Both the position numbers and the translations under genes were made by a program. A model generated the notes under the pieces. That model worked only from the letters and a program-made list of their open reading frames with translations, did not search any database and was not told the origin of the DNA. Source: Gemmatimonadota bacterium (GTDB lineage: Bacteria; Gemmatimonadota; Gemmatimonadetes; Gemmatimonadales; GWC2-71-9). From it: a DNA stretch of 24,966 nt. Positions within the stretch are counted from its first letter, which is position 1; each line of letters starts with the position of its first letter. Where the stretch lies: NCBI GenBank assembly GCA_003220855.1, contig QHTP01000027.1:1-24966 (forward strand). Reading direction: 5' to 3'. This document shows positions 1 to 6,974 of this stretch, one piece after another.

Positions 1-846
1 GAGCCCCGGCTCCTCGCGCTCGGTCTCGTGGTCGGCCTCGATTACCGCGATGCCACCCTCGATGTCCATGCCCTGCTGCAGCAGATGAAGCTGCATCCGC
101 TGTGCCGGCGCCAGCTCGAGGGGGGCGAGATGGTCGAGTGGGGCGCGAAGACCATCCCCGAGGGCGGCTACTACTCGGTCCCGGCGCGGCGCTCGGGCGA
201 GGGTGTGGCGATCCTGGGCGACTCGGCCGGCCTGGTGGACGTGCCGTCGCTCAAGGGGATTCATTACGCGATCCAGTCGGGGATCTTCGCCGCCCGCGTC
301 ATCTTCGGAGCGCTCACCGCCGGGGACACCTCCGCCGCACGGCTCGCGGAATACGACCGCCTGGTGAATGACTCGTTCATCATGAAGGATCTGTACCGCA
401 CGCGGAACATGCGGCTCGCGTTCAAAGACGGCTTCTTCGCAGGCGGCGCGAAGGCGGCCCTGATGTCGCTCACGGGGGGGCGGTTCCCCGGGGGGAAAAT
501 CGCCGTTCCGCGGGACGCGGACGTCGAACGCCGGCTTACCCCGGCCTCACGGCCGGGGCTACCCACCCCCGACGGCCGTCTCACCTTCTCCAAGGTCGAC
601 GCGGTGTTCAAATCGGGGAACGCGACCCGCGACACGATCCCCACGCATCTCGTCGTTGGCTCGGACGTCCCCACCGCGCTGGCGGAGTTCTACACCCACC
701 TGTGCCCGGCGGGCGTGTACGAGGTGGTGCAGGGGACACTGCGCGTGAACCCGCCCAATTGCGTCGACTGCAAGGCGACCGATGTGGTGGGCCCTCGCTG
801 GACGCCGCGCGAAGGCGGGAGCGGGCCCAAGTACAAGCGGATGTAG
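1..846 (+). CDS. Electron transfer flavoprotein:ubiquinone oxidoreductase, C-terminal part (5' end outside window)
   Basis: The frame is open from base 1, so the N-terminal FAD-binding half lies outside the window. ETF-QO passes electrons from reduced ETF to membrane quinone during fatty- and amino-acid oxidation. The visible part begins in the stretch LGLVVGLDYRD and continues with the second FAD segment GDSAGLVDVPSLKGIHYAIQSG, which is typical of ETF-QO. It then has the LYRTRNMRLAFKDG helix and ends with the ferredoxin-like module CPAGVYEVV ... NCVDCKATD ... EGGSGPKY. The family binds a 4Fe-4S cluster with one Cys in CPAGVYE and three in a CxxCxxC. Here the last Cys of that triplet is Thr (codon 778-780), so one ligand is missing. 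A GC-rich hairpin (539-558) is in frame in the linker before the Fe-S module. The family call is firm; whether the cluster is functional is uncertain. Confidence 0.9.
   Translation, partial: EPRLLALGLVVGLDYRDATLDVHALLQQMKLHPLCRRQLEGGEMVEWGAKTIPEGGYYSVPARRSGEGVAILGDSAGLVDVPSLKGIHYAIQSGIFAARVIFGALTAGDTSAARLAEYDRLVNDSFIMKDLYRTRNMRLAFKDGFFAGGAKAALMSLTGGRFPGGKIAVPRDADVERRLTPASRPGLPTPDGRLTFSKVDAVFKSGNATRDTIPTHLVVGSDVPTALAEFYTHLCPAGVYEVVQGTLRVNPPNCVDCKATDVVGPRWTPREGGSGPKYKRM
539..558. repeat. Perfect GC-rich hairpin inside the ETF-QO coding sequence
   Basis: CCCCGGCC at 539-546 pairs perfectly with GGCCGGGG at 551-558 around a TCAC loop. It is in frame and encodes a Pro/Arg/Ser linker (TPASRPGLPTP) just before the conserved PDGRLTFSKVDAV segment. 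It resembles, in composition and placement, the palindromic stretches inside gpmI and the SH3b gene of this window, which suggests a small mobile or expanding palindrome. A purely compositional origin is possible at this GC content. Confidence 0.5.
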
Positions 847-1038
847 TGCCCCGCGGTCTGCTGGGCGATCGTGCGTCGCCGCAGCAGGGTGAGCCCCCAA
901 GCCACAATTCCCGAGCCCCCTATCTGGCCCAAGCATCTGGTCAGGTTGCATCTCGCGTCCCGCCAACATGATACTCACCACATCGTCGGCCGACCGCGCA
1001 CAGGACATGGCACCCGATATGCAAGGCGAGTGCGTCAC
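847..1038. other. Intergenic region, nothing recognisable
   Basis: This is the longest gene-free stretch of the window (192 nt), between the ETF-QO stop and the small Arg-repeat gene. I see no Rho-independent terminator, tRNA or convincing -35/-10 pair. A weak AAGG (1022-1025) lies about 13 nt upstream of the next ATG and may be a distant ribosome binding site. Confidence 0.5.
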
Positions 1039-1272
1039 ATGGCCAACGAGACTACGCGCAACGCACCCCCGCGAGGGGAACGGCCCCGGCGGCGCGGCTG
1101 GGACCGGCGCCGCGACCTGGGTCGCCGGATGACGCGCGACCGGCGGCGTGAGACGGCGGAGGTGCCGTTCGAGCGTCGCACGGGCGCCGATCGCCGCTCC
1201 GGCGGTCAACGACGCGCTGCCGCGGAGCGCCGCATCACCCCTCCCGAAGGCTTCCACCTCCTCGACGGGTAG
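1039..1272 (+). CDS. Small basic protein with hexad Arg-pair repeats (hypothetical)
   Basis: A 77-residue, strongly basic protein that I cannot assign to a named family. Arg pairs recur with exact six-residue spacing in two blocks: at residues 17, 23, 29 and 35, then at 46, 52, 58 and 64. Most pairs are preceded by Asp, Glu or Gly, as in GADRRSGGQRR. The C-terminal tail ITPPEGFHLLDG is not repetitive. There is no signal peptide or membrane segment. Similar RR-x3-D-RR strings occur as linkers in some bacterial signalling proteins, and this gene stops 40 nt before a GGDEF gene, so a c-di-GMP connection is a guess from context. The ATG at 1039 was chosen because all repeats lie after it; the frame stays open upstream to 871 without similar content. 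A chance reading frame in GC-rich DNA cannot be excluded. Confidence 0.5.
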   Translation: MANETTRNAPPRGERPRRRGWDRRRDLGRRMTRDRRRETAEVPFERRTGADRRSGGQRRAAAERRITPPEGFHLLDG

Positions 1273-1312
1273 CCCTCGTTGCGCGGCCGCCGCGGCGCCG
1301 CGCGGCTCCGGC

Positions 1313-1996
1313 ATGATCTGGCACATCGCTGTTGTCGTCGCCATCCTCGCGACCGGGTGCGACCTCTATTTCCGGTCGCGCACCCTGCGTCGTGAGCGCG
1401 CGCGGGGGCGCAGGGACGAGCTGACCCGGCTCGAGAATCGGCGGGCCTTCTACGAGCTCGCCGGCCGGGAGTTCGAGCGCGCGCGGCGCTACCAGCACCC
1501 CTTCACGATCGCCTACTTCGACCTCGACGATTTCCGCGAAGTCAGCCGCCTCTTCCCCCACCAGGTGGGCGACGAGATGCTGCGTCTCGTCGCCGCCGCG
1601 GCGCGCCACTCCGTGCGCGCCAGCGACGTCGTAGCCCGGCTGGGCGGCGACCAGTTCGCTCTGCTGCTCGCGGAGGCCGGCACGGAGGCCGCTGGCGCCG
1701 CGGTCAAGAAGCTGCAGCAGACGCTGCAAGAGCTGTCGGAGGCGACCGGCTTACCGCTCACGGTCAGCGGCGGCGTGGTGACGTGTCTGCAGCCGGCGGA
1801 GAGTTTGGAGGCGGCGATCGGCGCGGCGGACCGGTTGCTGCACGGCGCCAAGGCCGCGGGGCGCGACACGTTCTGGTCCGAGGTGATCATGCCGCAGCCG
1901 ATCGAAGGCTTCGAGCCGACCCGGCTGCGGCGGGCCTACCGCGTGCCGCCCGGGTTCGACATGCCGATGCCGCCCCCCCGCGACCGTCCCGGCTAG
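1313..1996 (+). CDS. Degenerate GGDEF-domain protein with N-terminal membrane anchor
   Basis: A 227-residue protein starting MIWHIAVVVAILATG, a single N-terminal transmembrane anchor (residues 4-20), followed by a GGDEF domain (about 35-195). GGDEF enzymes make cyclic di-GMP from two GTP. The metal Asp is kept (D70 of DLDDF), but the usual guanine-contacting Asn of the FKxxND stretch is Ser78, NDxxGH reads SRLFPH, and the signature is GGDQF (101-105) instead of GGDEF/GGEEF. The inhibitory I-site RxxD is present (R92-D95), five residues before the signature. It may therefore bind c-di-GMP rather than make it, or have weak activity. The C-terminal tail is Pro/Arg-rich. The frame is open upstream to a GTG at 1148, but those residues look non-coding and overlap the upstream gene. 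Its stop overlaps the convergent marC stop in a shared CTAG. Confidence 0.8.
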   Translation: MIWHIAVVVAILATGCDLYFRSRTLRRERARGRRDELTRLENRRAFYELAGREFERARRYQHPFTIAYFDLDDFREVSRLFPHQVGDEMLRLVAAAARHSVRASDVVARLGGDQFALLLAEAGTEAAGAAVKKLQQTLQELSEATGLPLTVSGGVVTCLQPAESLEAAIGAADRLLHGAKAAGRDTFWSEVIMPQPIEGFEPTRLRRAYRVPPGFDMPMPPPRDRPG

Positions 1997-2619
1997 AGTC
2001 CCGCCATCTTGATGCCGTCGATGATGAACTGCACGGCGATGGCGCACAGCACCAGGCCCATCAGCCGGGTGAGGATGCGCATCCCCGTCTGGCCGAGTCG
2101 CTGCTCGATGCGCGACGCGGCGGCGAGCGTGAGGTAGGAGAGGAACGCCGTCAGCGCGATCGCCGCGTACACCGCCGCCGTGGTCAGCGGCGTCTTCGCC
2201 GCTCCGCTCAGCACCATCGCCGTCGAGATCGCCCCCGGCCCCGCCAGCATGGGGATGCCGAGCGGCATGATCCCCACGTCTTCCTTCTCGATCCCCTCGG
2301 CCTTCTCCACCGGCGTCTCCCGCTGCTGACTGCGGCGGGCCTGCACCATGTCGAGTGCGTTGAGGCCGATCACCACGCCTCCCGCGATCTTGAACGCGGC
2401 GATCGTGATGCCGAAGAGACGGAAAATCAGGCTGCCGCCCAGGGCAAAGGCCGTGAGGGTCACGGCGCAGGTCCAGGCGCCCCGCCGGGCCATGAGTCGC
2501 CGCACCTCCGGCGGGTCTCGCTGCGTCATCACGAGAAAGGTGGGGACGGCGGTCAGCGGATCGACGATGAACAGGACCGACGTGAACACCAGGAACAGGT
2601 CCTGGAGCGTCTTCAGCAT
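1993..2619 (-). CDS. MarC family integral membrane protein
   Basis: A 208-residue protein with about six hydrophobic segments. It fits the MarC/YchE family (UPF0056), inner-membrane proteins of unclear function; the original link of MarC to multiple antibiotic resistance was not upheld. Typical stretches are FIVDPLTAVPTFLVMT near residue 20, FKIAGGVVIGLNALDM near 75, PLGIPMLAGPGAI near 120 and the last helix IAVQFIIDGIKMAGL. The length matches the family. It is the last gene of the long minus-strand run; its ATG is 4 nt after the stop of the diguanylate cyclase gene. Its stop shares a CTAG with the convergent GGDEF gene, leaving no room for a conventional terminator between them. Confidence 0.9.
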   Translation of the reverse strand: MLKTLQDLFLVFTSVLFIVDPLTAVPTFLVMTQRDPPEVRRLMARRGAWTCAVTLTAFALGGSLIFRLFGITIAAFKIAGGVVIGLNALDMVQARRSQQRETPVEKAEGIEKEDVGIMPLGIPMLAGPGAISTAMVLSGAAKTPLTTAAVYAAIALTAFLSYLTLAAASRIEQRLGQTGMRILTRLMGLVLCAIAVQFIIDGIKMAGL

Positions 2620-2623
2620 GCGC

Positions 2624-3451
2624 TCACATCGTCACCTGGACCACGCGGTCCTTGCCGGCCCGCTTGGCTTCGTACATCGCCTGGTCCGCCTTGCGCAGCA
2701 GCTCGTCGCTGCCCGCCTCGGTGCCCGAGACGGCGACGACGCCGATGCTGGCCGTGACCGAGGGCGTCCCGCGGAACACGGTGCGGATGCCGCCGGCGAG
2801 GCGGTTGGCGACCGCGTGGGCCACGGCGCCGTCGGTCTCCGGCATCAACACGCCGAACTCGTCGCCGCCCAGCCGGCCCACGACATCGGCCTGGCGCACG
2901 GCGCTGCGCATCGCGTCGGCGACGAGCCGCAGGACCGCGTCGCCCGTGGCGTGGCCGTGCGCATCGTTGACCTTCTTGAAGTCGTCCAGGTCGAGGTACA
3001 CCAGGGCCAGAGGCCGGCCATAGCGGCGGTTCCGGCCCAGCTCCTGCGCCACCTGGGAGGCGAAGGCGCGCGCGTTCAGGACCGTCGTGAGCGGGTCGTG
3101 CGTCGCGAGCAGTTGGAGCTGCGATTGGGTGCGCCGCAATTGCGACAGACCGGCGATCGCCACGCCCACCACCGCGAGGTAGGCGACCTCGTTCAGGATC
3201 CGGACCTGAAGCGGCGTCTCCAGCGGCATCTGGTCGATCCCGACGCCGAAGCGGAGCAACGTCGTCGCGAGCGCGAACGAAATACCCCAACCCAGGCCGT
3301 CGTGCCACGCCGCCAGTACCACCGGGATGACGTACAGGATCCCGAGACGCAGGTCGGCCGACGTGCGCACGTTGAGCACGAACACGCCGGCGGCGAGGGC
3401 AGCCCAGGCGATCAGCCGCAGGACGCGGCGCAGTTGAGCGCGGGGCGCCAC
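2624..3451 (-). CDS. Membrane-bound diguanylate cyclase (GGDEF)
   Basis: A 275-residue protein. The N-terminal ~100 residues hold about four hydrophobic segments, a membrane sensor of unnamed type; a short helical linker (SQLRRTQSQLQLL) leads into a complete GGDEF domain. Catalytic features are intact: DLDDFKKVNDAHGH with metal Asp and guanine-binding Asn, GDAVL, and GGDEF. The inhibitory RxxD (RQAD) lies five residues before GGDEF, so product inhibition is expected. It should make c-di-GMP at the inner membrane. It starts with GTG directly after the moeA stop and sits 4 nt before marC, so it is probably co-transcribed with the molybdenum/tungsten cofactor genes. That could couple its expression to cofactor metabolism, though the link is only by position. 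The contrast with the degenerate GGDEF protein at 1313-1996 is clear. Confidence 0.92.
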   Translation of the reverse strand: MAPRAQLRRVLRLIAWAALAAGVFVLNVRTSADLRLGILYVIPVVLAAWHDGLGWGISFALATTLLRFGVGIDQMPLETPLQVRILNEVAYLAVVGVAIAGLSQLRRTQSQLQLLATHDPLTTVLNARAFASQVAQELGRNRRYGRPLALVYLDLDDFKKVNDAHGHATGDAVLRLVADAMRSAVRQADVVGRLGGDEFGVLMPETDGAVAHAVANRLAGGIRTVFRGTPSVTASIGVVAVSGTEAGSDELLRKADQAMYEAKRAGKDRVVQVTM

Positions 3452-4708
3452 CTAGAAGGGGGCCTCGGCGACGTGGTGCGGATCGTCGAGCAGCAGGGCG
3501 GTGAGCGCCTCGCCGGCGGACACCTCGGCCCGGTCCTCGGGCACGATCAGGAGGGCGTTGGCGCGGGCCATGGACGTCAGGATGCCGGAACCCTGCGGGC
3601 CCGTCAAGCGCGCGACGAGGGTGCCGCCCTCGGGCCGGACCACCGCTCGCAGGAAGTGCCGCAGTCTGGGGCCGAGTGTGACGGGCTCTCCCACGCACAC
3701 CGGCACCGTGCGTCGGAACGGGAGCCGGTGGCCAAGCAGTCGCCGGATCGCCGGGCGCACGAACAGCTCGAAGGTCACCATCGTGCTCACCGGGTTTCCC
3801 GGCAGCCCGATCCACGGCGTGCCGCCCAGCAGTCCGAACCCGAGCGGTGCGCCCGGACGCATGCGGATGCGCCACAGCTTCATGTCGCAGCCCAGCTCGG
3901 CCAGCACCTCCCGCACGAAGTCGTGCTCCCCCACGCTCACGCCGGCGGTGGTCACGAGTAGATCGGCGTCGCGCGCTCCCCGGAGGTGCTCGCGCAGGCT
4001 GTCTTTGGTGTCGCGGGCCAGTCCCAGGTCCACCGGAATCCCACCCGCTTGGCGGATCAGCGCGTGCAGCGTGTAGGAATTGGACGTAGCGATCTTGCGC
4101 CCCGCGAGGATCTCGTCCGCGCGGTCCAGGTCAACGATCTCATCCCCCGATCCCATGAACGCGACGCGGGGCGCGCGGTGGACGAGCGGCGCGCCGTGCG
4201 CGATGGAGGCGAGCACGCCGAGCTGCGCCGGCCCGAGCGGAGTGCCCGCGGAAAGCGCGATCTCGCCCTTGCGGATATCCTCTCCCCGGTGGCGTACGTT
4301 CTTGCCCGCATCGCGCCCCGCGACGACCGTGACGCGGTCCGGGCCCGCGCCCTCGGTGTCTTCCTGGCGCACCACCGTGTCGGCACCGGCTGGGAGCGGA
4401 GCGCCCGTGAAGATCCGAGTGGCCTGGCCCGGCCCGATCGGCCGCTCGGGGAACTGGCCGGCGGCGACGCTCTCGATCACCGCGAGCACGACCTTGCGCT
4501 CGGGGCTCGCCGCAGCGACGTCGACGGCGCGGGCGGCGTAGCCGTCCATGGCGGAGTTGCCCCAGGGAGGGAGGTCGATCGGGCTCGCCACGTCCTCGGC
4601 GAGCACCAGGTCGAGGGCCTCGCGCAGCGGGCGGCGCACCACAGACAGGGGCGGCACGTGCTCGAGAATCAGGCGGGCGGCTTCGGTCGGCGTCAGCATG
4701 TGCGTCAC
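3452..4708 (-). CDS. moeA: Molybdopterin molybdenumtransferase MoeA
   Basis: A 418-residue protein of normal MoeA length. MoeA inserts molybdate (or tungstate) into adenylylated molybdopterin, releasing AMP and giving the metal cofactor. Recognisable motifs are GNSAMDGYAARA near residue 50, FTGAPLPAGADTVVRQEDT near 105, the MoCF-domain stretch TTAGVSVGEHDFVREVL near 255 (usual form TSGGVSVGD) and GLPGNPVSTMVTFELFVRP near 300. The C-terminal domain IV begins after about residue 335. Two starts are possible: GTG at 4708, just after the mobB stop, or ATG at 4699 (MLTPTEAARLIL). No clear ribosome binding site separates them, so translation may be coupled to mobB. Its neighbours mobB, mobA and fdhD place it in a cofactor operon. 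No moaA, moaC, moaD/E or mogA is present in the window. Confidence 0.95.
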   Translation of the reverse strand: MTHMLTPTEAARLILEHVPPLSVVRRPLREALDLVLAEDVASPIDLPPWGNSAMDGYAARAVDVAAASPERKVVLAVIESVAAGQFPERPIGPGQATRIFTGAPLPAGADTVVRQEDTEGAGPDRVTVVAGRDAGKNVRHRGEDIRKGEIALSAGTPLGPAQLGVLASIAHGAPLVHRAPRVAFMGSGDEIVDLDRADEILAGRKIATSNSYTLHALIRQAGGIPVDLGLARDTKDSLREHLRGARDADLLVTTAGVSVGEHDFVREVLAELGCDMKLWRIRMRPGAPLGFGLLGGTPWIGLPGNPVSTMVTFELFVRPAIRRLLGHRLPFRRTVPVCVGEPVTLGPRLRHFLRAVVRPEGGTLVARLTGPQGSGILTSMARANALLIVPEDRAEVSAGEALTALLLDDPHHVAEAPF

Positions 4709-4709
4709 G

Positions 4710-5228
4710 TCAGGGCGCGAGGATCTTGGCCTGGTCCCACGCGAGGTTGGCCAAGGTGACGAGCCACGCGGTATCCGAGAAGCGGAACACGGGGAAGTCG
4801 GCGCGGTAGGCCGGATTGTCCGTCACCATCGCCACCCAGTCGCCAGCGGCGGGGACGGCGGGATCGAACAGCGGCTCGGCCCCGGCCTCCAGACGGTACA
4901 CCTCGATCTTGGGCAGCGCCGCCCGCTTGTAGCCCTCCACCAAGACGATGTCGGCGCCCTCGAGGTAACGACGAGCCAGGGCGACCGGGTCCGATTCCGC
5001 TTCGGTCCTCTCCCACAGCACGCGCTGGCCGGGGCCCTCCATGAGCACGCGCTCGGCGTGGCCCTCGTGCCAGTGGCGCCAAGAGTCCTTGCCCCGCTGG
5101 TCGGTGTCGGCCGGATGGGTGCCGTGCTTGATCGTCATCACGCGGAAGCGGCGGCGCGAGAGCTCCGCCGCGAGCGCCACCCGCAGGGTCGTCTTGCCGG
5201 CGTTCTTGCGTCCGATGACCGACATCAT
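4710..5228 (-). CDS. mobB: Molybdopterin-guanine dinucleotide biosynthesis protein MobB
   Basis: About 172 residues. MobB is a GTP-binding P-loop protein that assists MobA in making molybdopterin guanine dinucleotide. The P-loop SVIGRKNAGKTTL is at the extreme N-terminus, followed by VMTIKHGTHPADTDQRGKDSWRH, where the HG and D-x-GKDS elements are typical of MobB, and VLVEGYKRAALPKIEV, the conserved LVEGYK-x3-PKIEV stretch. I chose the ATG at 5228 because it overlaps the mobA stop in a classical ATGA. A GTG at 5243 would add five residues. The stop lies 1 nt before the GTG of moeA. Identity is secure; the protein is a little longer than some family members at its C-terminus. Confidence 0.93.
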   Translation of the reverse strand: MMSVIGRKNAGKTTLRVALAAELSRRRFRVMTIKHGTHPADTDQRGKDSWRHWHEGHAERVLMEGPGQRVLWERTEAESDPVALARRYLEGADIVLVEGYKRAALPKIEVYRLEAGAEPLFDPAVPAAGDWVAMVTDNPAYRADFPVFRFSDTAWLVTLANLAWDQAKILAP

Positions 5229-5824
5229 CCGCGTTGCTGCCACACGGCCTCCGCCCGCTCCAGGTCCGCCGGGGTGTTCACGTTGAAGAAGAGCATGTCC
5301 GGGTCACCGTATGCGCGTACCCGCTCGAGCGGTAGTGTACCGACCTTCACGTCGGCGTGGAAGCCGATGGCGCGGAGGTCGTCGCGCGCGAGCTGCCGCT
5401 CGATCGCCGGGCCGCATGCCGGCCCGTACACGGCGCACAGCGGCTCCACGCCGCGGCGACCGTCGCTTTCGGGAAGGAAGGCGTCAGACCCCGCGGAGCC
5501 CTCGACCAGCGCGCGCAACAAGTCGGGCGTGACGAAGGGCATGTCCCACGCGACGCACAGGACCGGACCCGGGCCCGATGCGACCGCGGTGTAGATGCCG
5601 CCCAAGCTGCCGCAGTCGGGTCGCACGTCGCGCACGGTGCGAAGGTCGGGCCGCCACCCGGGCCCCTCCGGCGCGTTGGCGACGAGCAGCGGCGGCGCGC
5701 CCGTCACGGCGGCCACGGCGTCCACCACGCGGTCGAGGATGCGCCGGCCGCCCAGCTTGACCAGGCCCTTGGGGCGCCCGCCGTAGCGGCGGGCGGCGCC
5801 GCCGGCGAGGACGGCGCCGCGCAC
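5225..5824 (-). CDS. mobA: Molybdenum cofactor guanylyltransferase MobA
   Basis: 199 residues, the usual MobA size. It transfers GMP from GTP to molybdopterin, forming the MGD/bis-MGD cofactor used by DMSO-reductase-family enzymes such as formate dehydrogenase. The N-terminal nucleotide-binding motif is LAGGAARRYGGRPKGLVKLGG, a variant of LAGGxSxRMGxDKA. The acidic metal-binding motif is VAWDMPFVTPDLL near residue 95, followed by EPLCAVYGP near 130. The C-terminal FFNVNTPADLERAE is characteristic of the family. Translation starts at GTG (5824), 4 nt after the stop of the CoA-binding-domain gene. It overlaps mobB by ATGA. Its presence with fdhD points to a bis-MGD-type formate dehydrogenase elsewhere in the genome. 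Confidence 0.94.
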   Translation of the reverse strand: MRGAVLAGGAARRYGGRPKGLVKLGGRRILDRVVDAVAAVTGAPPLLVANAPEGPGWRPDLRTVRDVRPDCGSLGGIYTAVASGPGPVLCVAWDMPFVTPDLLRALVEGSAGSDAFLPESDGRRGVEPLCAVYGPACGPAIERQLARDDLRAIGFHADVKVGTLPLERVRAYGDPDMLFFNVNTPADLERAEAVWQQRG

Positions 5825-5828
5825 GCGC

Positions 5829-6236
5829 TCAGACTCCGAGCGCCTGGTGGTCCACCATCAGGCAGCGGTCCATGACGAGCGGGATGCCCGCCGCCGCGGC
5901 CCGCTCCGGCGCGGTCTCGTCCACGACGCCGACCTGCAGCCAGATGAGACGTGGTCGCACACGGAGTGCTTCATCCACGATCGGCCCGACGAACTCGCTG
6001 CGCCGGAATACGTCCACCACGTCGATCGCGTGCTCGGTCGCGGCGGCGCTGAGGGTGGGATAGCTCTTTTCGCCCAGGATCGCGGCGTGGCCCGGGTTCA
6101 CCGGTACGATATGATACCCCGACCCCTGCAGGTAGCGGGCGACTGCGTGGCTCGGACGGCTCGGCTTGGGCGACAGCCCCACCACGGCGATGGTCCGGGC
6201 CTCGCGCAACAGCACGCGCAGCGCCTCGGACGTCAT
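5829..6236 (-). CDS. CoA-binding domain protein (YccU-like)
   Basis: 135 residues, one Rossmann-type CoA_binding_2 domain. The nucleotide-binding start AVVGLSPKPSRPSHAVARYL (residues 17-36), VPVNPGHAAILGEKSYPTL (44-62), the middle segment DVVDVFRRSEF and the ending MDRCLMVDH with a conserved Cys are all characteristic. The biochemical role of this stand-alone family is not settled; members bind CoA or a similar nucleotide. The ATG overlaps the fdhD stop (ATGA), and 4 nt separate its stop from the mobA GTG, so it is locked inside the cofactor operon. Such a protein is not a known Moco factor. It may be a passenger, or it may link CoA status to the pathway. Confidence 0.9.
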   Translation of the reverse strand: MTSEALRVLLREARTIAVVGLSPKPSRPSHAVARYLQGSGYHIVPVNPGHAAILGEKSYPTLSAAATEHAIDVVDVFRRSEFVGPIVDEALRVRPRLIWLQVGVVDETAPERAAAAGIPLVMDRCLMVDHQALGV

Positions 6237-6952
6237 GCCTCGGGCCGGTGGACGTGGGGGGTGCCGCTCACCGCGCGCCCGACCAGCACGACGCCGGCGC
6301 GTCGGGCGATGGTGACGGCCAGCGTCGACGGCACGCTCGGCGTCGCCACGTAGGCGACTCCGGCGCGCGCGGCCTTGTACGCGAGCTCGGCGGAAATCCG
6401 GCCGGTGACGAGCAGGCCCCGCCCGCCGGGGCGCTCGCGCGCGATCACGGCCGCCCCGACCACCTTGTCCACCGCGTTGTGACGCCCGATGTCCTCGGCG
6501 TGGAACAGCAGGCGCTCGCCGTCCGTGAGCGCGGCCGCGTGGATGCCGCCGGTCTCGTTGTAGCGCTCGCCACTGGCGAACAGGTCCTTGAACAGCGCGC
6601 GCATGCGCTCGGGCACGGGGGGCTCGCCGCGCGCCGGGGCATGCTTCACGGCGTGCGGGTCGGCCAGGAAGGTCGAGACCGCGCCGCACCCGGACGCCAG
6701 CACGCGCTTGCGGTTCTCCCCCTTCACCTGCGTCACACGCTCCTGCTTCACTTCCGCCCAGAAGCCCAGGTCGGTCGCGCAGGGACGGAGCTTCACGAGG
6801 TCGTCCAGTGTTTCGATGTACCCCTCGCCGTGCAGCCACCCGGTCGCGAGCTCCTCCAGCTGATCGGGCGTGCACATCCAGGTGACCGCGGGCTCGCCGT
6901 TCACCTCCAGCCACACGGGCGTCTCCTCGACGACGGCCGACTCGGCGAGCAT
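6233..6952 (-). CDS. fdhD: Formate dehydrogenase accessory sulfurtransferase FdhD
   Basis: About 239 residues from the ATG at 6952; an in-frame GTG at 6985 would add 11 residues and overlap the upstream gene. FdhD passes sulfur from a cysteine desulfurase to the bis-MGD cofactor, which activates formate dehydrogenase. Family features: VNGEPAVTWMCTPDQLEELATGWLHGEG at the N-terminus, FHAEDIGRHNAVDKVVG in the middle, and TGRISAELAYKAARAGVAYVATPSVPSTLAV near the end. The active-site loop is unusual: the usual CxxC stretch reads SGCGAVSTF, so only the first cysteine is kept. Its position between a pterin-synthase-like gene and the CoA-binding/mobA genes supports a role in the same pathway. No formate dehydrogenase subunit gene lies in the window. 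Confidence 0.92.
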   Translation of the reverse strand: MLAESAVVEETPVWLEVNGEPAVTWMCTPDQLEELATGWLHGEGYIETLDDLVKLRPCATDLGFWAEVKQERVTQVKGENRKRVLASGCGAVSTFLADPHAVKHAPARGEPPVPERMRALFKDLFASGERYNETGGIHAAALTDGERLLFHAEDIGRHNAVDKVVGAAVIARERPGGRGLLVTGRISAELAYKAARAGVAYVATPSVPSTLAVTIARRAGVVLVGRAVSGTPHVHRPEA

Positions 6953-6974
6953 GCGCCCGCGGCGGGAGCCGGGT

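Noticed and set aside
1148..1312. Upstream extension of the degenerate GGDEF protein to a GTG at 1148
   Set aside because: The added residues are low-complexity, overlap the Arg-repeat gene in another frame and would place the membrane anchor internally; ATG 1313 gives a normal N-terminal anchor.
559..1344. A 261-codon minus-strand open frame across the ETF-QO end and the following gap
   Set aside because: Ala/Arg/Pro/His-rich composition, no motif, and it runs against both the ETF-QO end and the small Arg-repeat gene.
1990..2000. Possible bidirectional terminator between the convergent GGDEF and marC genes
   Set aside because: The two stop codons overlap in CTAG and there is no hairpin with a T tract, so no terminator can be supported.
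2348..3961. A 537-codon open frame on the plus strand opposite the diguanylate cyclase and moeA genes
   Set aside because: Its translation is Arg/His/Gln-rich low-complexity without family motifs and lies antisense to two well-recognised proteins; long antisense frames are expected at this GC content.
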